Positions 30,885 to 34,810 of a DNA stretch of 34,810 nucleotides are shown here, piece after piece. Every line of letters starts with the position of its first letter. The stretch's first letter is position 1. The position numbers were made by a program, and so were the translations under genes. Source of the DNA: a virus; the IMG/VR virus record IMGVR_UViG_3300030116_003700, positions 1 to 34,810 of that record, one strand, 5' to 3'. The notes below the pieces were generated by a model that saw nothing but the letters and a program-made list of their open reading frames with translations, made no database searches and had not been told where the DNA came from.

Positions 30885-33460
30885 TATCTAAACATCCCTT
30901 TAATTTTGTATACTACTTCTTGTGAAATACCGTAGTTAGTTGCTAATGAATTAAACGATGAATCTGATTTTACAATATTGTAAATATCTACACCGTATAT
31001 GTCTACTTTATTTTCTTTCTTTACCATATCAATAATAAAAGATAAATCTTCAATATCGGTAATATCTAAATTACTTCTGTAAATTCTTTGACCTGCCATT
31101 TTTCTAATCATATCTGTTGCTTCTAACATAGCATGAGTAATTGGACCTGTCATTTTCATAATTGGTTTCTTTAATTTATTGATTAAAGCCTCATGCTTTC
31201 TTCTTAATTGTTTATCTTTAGCCATATTATCTTCAATAAATACTTTCCAATCAGGGTCTTCTAATAACACTAATAAGTTTTCAATAGTATAGTTATTATT
31301 TTCTTGTTGCTCTTTCCAATAACTTAGAGGTTGTCTACGCCATTTCCATTGAGCAACTTTACTTTCATCTCCACCTAATGAATCAAAAGCAATTTCGTAT
31401 AACATAGCACCCATTACCGATTTAATCTCTTTAGTAATTTCTTCGGTTGGTGCTTCATCTGTTTCCTTTGCTACATTATTTACAATTTCCCAAAACTTAA
31501 CAAAAGAACTTAAAGCCTCTTCAAATGTGTTAATTAATTTATCACTAATGTAAAGTGATTGTGGGTCTTTAAATAAATCTAACCAATCCATAACCCTACC
31601 ATAATCTCTTGAATCTACAAAAGGAACATAGCCTTGTCTTAATGCTCTCTTTACTTGTTGTTTTCTTGTACCTTTTAAGTGTGTAAATATATCTCTAAAC
31701 TGTGCTGATGTAAAGAATTCAGGTACATCACCTAATAATACAAAATCACTTCCTAGCGGTTCCATATAATATTCTTCCAAATATCTAACCATACTATCTA
31801 ATTCTTGTAATTTTTGAGCATCAACTTCTGATACCTTAATAGGTAATTCTAAGGATTCTCCACCTTGCATATACATTTGTTCATACTTAACTTGACCTGA
31901 TGCACCTTTAGGTGTAACTGACCTTCTAGCAATAGGAATTGTACCTTTTGATAATTGTAATACTCTACCTAATACTCTAAAGAAACCTTTTGTTTCAGCA
32001 TTAATATATTCTACTGCTTTTTTATAAGGCATTCTTTTAGTAACAATATCAAAATTTTCTGCTGATGCTTCTACTTCTACCTCTACTCCTAAAGTAGTGA
32101 AGGCTTCAATGATTTCATCATTATCCATCATTGGTAAATAGTATTGATTTTCATCAGCCATAGCGGTTGTTGCATCTTTGTATTGGTCTAAAAATAAATC
32201 AATTTCTTCATCTAATAATTCCTCTAATTCTGCAATATATTTAGATTCTTGATTTGTTCTCATAATAGATTTAATTTCTTGTTTTACTTCATTTACAACA
32301 TTAGGTGATATATCTGATACTTCTTTATCTATACCTAATATTACATAGAGAGGGTCAAAACCAACATCTTGTCTTTTTAGTAATTCAGCCGCTTCTTTTT
32401 CTTTTGCGGTTAATTCTGCCTGTAAATTTTCATCTATTGAAGCACCGCCTCCACCTTGAACAGGGTTACCATCTTCTGTAAATTGTGGTTCTACTCTAGC
32501 CGAACTTTGTACTTCTCCTTCTAATTCTTCTACTTCTCTAAATACTTGTAGACTTTCAGGAATATCTGCTCTAATAGCCCTTAAAAATTGATAAGTTAAT
32601 TTAAGTTTTTTAGCCTCATCTGTATAATCACTTCTTGTAATTTGTGTAAGTTTTAATACATAATTAGGTAATACAACAGATTCTAATGCTTGTCCTAATT
32701 CTACTTCAGTATCAGTAAAACCACCTTCTCTTGTAATAGTTATACCACCTAATTCTCTTGCTAGTCTTTGAATTGCTGGTTGTATCATAGCAAGGTAATC
32801 ATGTAAAGATTGAAATTCATTATATATTTCTTTCCAATATTTATAATACTTTTCTCTTTCTTGTACCTTCATTACTTGTACTTGACTAAGTGAATCAGCG
32901 ATTAAATTTAATTGTTTAAATTCAGATTCTTTTAATTCATATTCTTTTTCTTCATCAATATTTTCTATTAAATCTAATAGTCCTTTGATTAATGTAAGTT
33001 CTTCTTCGCTAAAGGGTGCAGTATCACCTTTTAAGTTACTATTATCTAAACCACCTTTTAATGTTGTAATAACATTTTCTTTATCATCTAATAAATCTAA
33101 AGTAAAATTTAATTGACTAACTCCTCTTGCTTGAATTGCTGCAATAGTTTCATCAATAGCCTTATTTCTATTACCTGTTGTAATTATACCTGATAATGGT
33201 TGATTATTAATAGCAAAATATTTAGCCATACCATTTTCAGGATGAAATATTGCATCTCTTTCTTCAAGAACTCCTGCTTGGTCTTTTAGAAATGTATCTA
33301 ATTCTTCAGGAGTTAATCCCTCTCCTATTTCTTGAAGTCCTTGTAAAATATTATCTAATACTTTTTGTGATGGTTCACTATCATTAAGTTTAGTATTAAT
33401 AGCCCTTCTTAGTCTAGTAGTTAGGGCTTTACCAGCCTTGTTAAATATTTGTTCAGTCAT
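30884..33460 (-). CDS. 858-residue protein of unknown function upstream of terminase
   Basis: Mostly helical and acidic, with no membrane segment. ATG 33460 overlaps the upstream stop by ATGA, and AAGGAG lies about 10 bases before. Notable parts are an N-terminal helical region, a Gly-rich GGGGAS linker near residue 335, a mixed region around 475-560 with KRMPYKKAVEYINAETKGF and GTIPIARRSVTP, and a C-terminal LATNYGISQEVVYKIKGMF that resembles a helix-turn-helix. The latter could bind DNA. It might be a packaging or internal head protein, but I find no catalytic signature. It differs by eye from the other 858-residue protein (23072-25648). Confidence 0.72.
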   Translation of the reverse strand: MTEQIFNKAGKALTTRLRRAINTKLNDSEPSQKVLDNILQGLQEIGEGLTPEELDTFLKDQAGVLEERDAIFHPENGMAKYFAINNQPLSGIITTGNRNKAIDETIAAIQARGVSQLNFTLDLLDDKENVITTLKGGLDNSNLKGDTAPFSEEELTLIKGLLDLIENIDEEKEYELKESEFKQLNLIADSLSQVQVMKVQEREKYYKYWKEIYNEFQSLHDYLAMIQPAIQRLARELGGITITREGGFTDTEVELGQALESVVLPNYVLKLTQITRSDYTDEAKKLKLTYQFLRAIRADIPESLQVFREVEELEGEVQSSARVEPQFTEDGNPVQGGGGASIDENLQAELTAKEKEAAELLKRQDVGFDPLYVILGIDKEVSDISPNVVNEVKQEIKSIMRTNQESKYIAELEELLDEEIDLFLDQYKDATTAMADENQYYLPMMDNDEIIEAFTTLGVEVEVEASAENFDIVTKRMPYKKAVEYINAETKGFFRVLGRVLQLSKGTIPIARRSVTPKGASGQVKYEQMYMQGGESLELPIKVSEVDAQKLQELDSMVRYLEEYYMEPLGSDFVLLGDVPEFFTSAQFRDIFTHLKGTRKQQVKRALRQGYVPFVDSRDYGRVMDWLDLFKDPQSLYISDKLINTFEEALSSFVKFWEIVNNVAKETDEAPTEEITKEIKSVMGAMLYEIAFDSLGGDESKVAQWKWRRQPLSYWKEQQENNNYTIENLLVLLEDPDWKVFIEDNMAKDKQLRRKHEALINKLKKPIMKMTGPITHAMLEATDMIRKMAGQRIYRSNLDITDIEDLSFIIDMVKKENKVDIYGVDIYNIVKSDSSFNSLATNYGISQEVVYKIKGMFR

Positions 33461-34810
33461 TCTTCTTCATCTCCTTTTAATTCTTGTAAAAGACCCATTC
33501 TAACTAAATGTTCTTTAGCAGTAGCAGGTTGTCCGTCTAAGTCTACTTTGTTTGTGGTATATTTACCTTCTGTATCGCTACCTATTTCACGACATATATC
33601 ATGTAATTCAGTATGTACTTTATCATCTAAGTTTAATAATAATTTATTTAATTCTGTAATAATAGTTTCTAAACTATCTCTACAACCCATTAAATTTTCC
33701 TTAAAAGATGTTTGGTCTATATCATCTAAGAAACCTTCAATGATTAATTCTAACTGTTCTTCTTCATCATCAAAACCTTCTTCTTCTTCTAAAACATCTT
33801 TAGCCTTTTCCATATTAATATAGAAACGCTTACTTATCTTATCAATTGCTTGATTATAACTATCTAAGAAAGAATCATCATAAAATATTCTAATCATAGT
33901 TAAAATAACTCTCATTGTATCAACAAATGATTCTTCACCTAATGTTTGGAATGTTCTTCCTGCTGGAATATAATTTTTAAATCCTGTTGTGGTAGATAAA
34001 ACCTTTACTTTTTCTTGAAACTCGGCTGAACTATCTGAATTACTATATTGTAAAAATAACCAAGACCACATATTCGCTAAAAATATTTTAGATAAATCAA
34101 TATCAAAGGAACTAATAGCATCACTATAATTTATAGAACCATCGCCTCTACCTAAATAAAACTCAACTGTTCCAGGTCCTATACTAATATTATTTTCCTT
34201 GTATATTCTTTTTATCTCTTCTAATTTTTCTTGGGATATTTTACCCTGTGCTGTTTTTTGTGATTCTCTTAATAGATTTCTAGCCTGTACTCTAGCCCTA
34301 GAAGATTGATTTACATAGGTTTTGTATTGTTCAAAAATTTCACCCTTCTTATCATCAATTTGTTGTTTAATCCAACCTAAAGCCTTTTCCTCATTCTTTT
34401 TATTTTCTAATAATTCTTGTTCATCTAAATCTGTTAAATCAACTTCAATCGTATGTGGACCAATTTCAACTGATGCTGGTGCTTTATCAATTTGACTCTT
34501 TAAATAAAATTCAGCAAATTCTGTTCTGTATGAAGATTGTCTATATCTAAAAGATAATCCCTTTCTACCAAAATCAATTAGTTTTAGTGTCATATCTAAT
34601 TTTCTTTGTGCAACAATAGCAACATCATGTAGTATTTCAGCACCTTGTACTTTGAAAGGTTCTATATTTGTATTATTAGTAGCACCTGATGTATGTAAAA
34701 TATCCATAAACCTACGGAACTTAGATACTTCTTTCATATTTTGTATTTTTAATTCAATGTTTTGAACAGGAACTGCTTCAACAAATAATTCTGTTCTTCT
34801 TGTGGCTTTT
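33457..34810 (-). CDS. Large helical protein, N-terminus beyond the window
   Basis: Reading frame open from the right edge, so the start lies outside. An internal ATG at 34737 has no convincing ribosome binding site, and the 24 codons upstream are open and look coding (RRTELFVEAVPVQNIELK). At least 450 residues are seen, helical and charged, with an acidic stretch LEEEEGFDDEEEQLELIIEG near the middle-to-end. The stop overlaps the next start by ATGA. Function unknown; operon position suggests a head, packaging or early virion role. Confidence 0.7.
   Translation of the reverse strand, partial: KATRRTELFVEAVPVQNIELKIQNMKEVSKFRRFMDILHTSGATNNTNIEPFKVQGAEILHDVAIVAQRKLDMTLKLIDFGRKGLSFRYRQSSYRTEFAEFYLKSQIDKAPASVEIGPHTIEVDLTDLDEQELLENKKNEEKALGWIKQQIDDKKGEIFEQYKTYVNQSSRARVQARNLLRESQKTAQGKISQEKLEEIKRIYKENNISIGPGTVEFYLGRGDGSINYSDAISSFDIDLSKIFLANMWSWLFLQYSNSDSSAEFQEKVKVLSTTTGFKNYIPAGRTFQTLGEESFVDTMRVILTMIRIFYDDSFLDSYNQAIDKISKRFYINMEKAKDVLEEEEGFDDEEEQLELIIEGFLDDIDQTSFKENLMGCRDSLETIITELNKLLLNLDDKVHTELHDICREIGSDTEGKYTTNKVDLDGQPATAKEHLVRMGLLQELKGDEEE

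Noticed and set aside
34738-34810. Gene start at ATG 34737
   Set aside because: The frame is open and coding-like through to the window edge, so the true start lies beyond it.

Overview
The window holds the virion-building operon of a tailed double-stranded DNA virus with an HK97-type head. Every gene lies on the minus strand, so the operon reads from high to low coordinates. The DNA is AT-rich, and the genes abut or overlap by a few bases. No gap exceeds 88 bases. No plus-strand gene, tRNA, rRNA, CRISPR array or integrase was found. The window cuts a gene at each edge, so the replication and lysis regions are not visible.

In transcription order: a packaging block (two large unrecognised proteins at 33457-34810 and 30884-33460, a 202-residue protein, and the large terminase at 28853-30247); a LAGLIDADG endonuclease-like protein (27484-28866); a portal with two zinc-ribbon motifs (25877-27484); four uncharacterised proteins, one 858 residues long and one with an EF-hand (22145-25875); an ATP-dependent DNA ligase with large extra domains (19644-22133); a prohead protease joined to a scaffold, with an apparent internal scaffold start (18313-19596); the major capsid protein (16941-18269); small virion proteins (15802-16911); a 1016-residue unknown (12738-15788); the neck (adaptor, an 82-residue protein, a probable tail terminator; 10793-12741); a 772-residue tail tube protein (8448-10766); two tail assembly chaperones joined by a probable -1 frameshift (7767-8371); a tape measure protein (5848-7761); and distal tail proteins, including a LamG-like probable receptor-binding protein (3855-5018) and a tail protein of at least 1285 residues that leaves the window at base 1.

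This is the usual siphovirus order: terminase, portal, protease, capsid, neck, tube, chaperones, tape measure, tip. No tail sheath was recognised. The host is probably an archaeon, and a marine one is plausible, but this is inference. At least eleven starts carry GGTGA 4-6 bases upstream, a Shine-Dalgarno form common in archaea. Three of those starts are TTG. One possible archaeal TATA box precedes the protease gene, and a LAGLIDADG gene sits in the operon. A bacterial host is not excluded, because GGTGA also pairs with bacterial 16S rRNA ends.

The least expected parts are the ligase with extra domains inside the capsid cluster, the LAGLIDADG protein tightly overlapped between terminase and portal, the zinc ribbons in the portal, the large unrecognised proteins, and a small beta motif shared by three tail genes.
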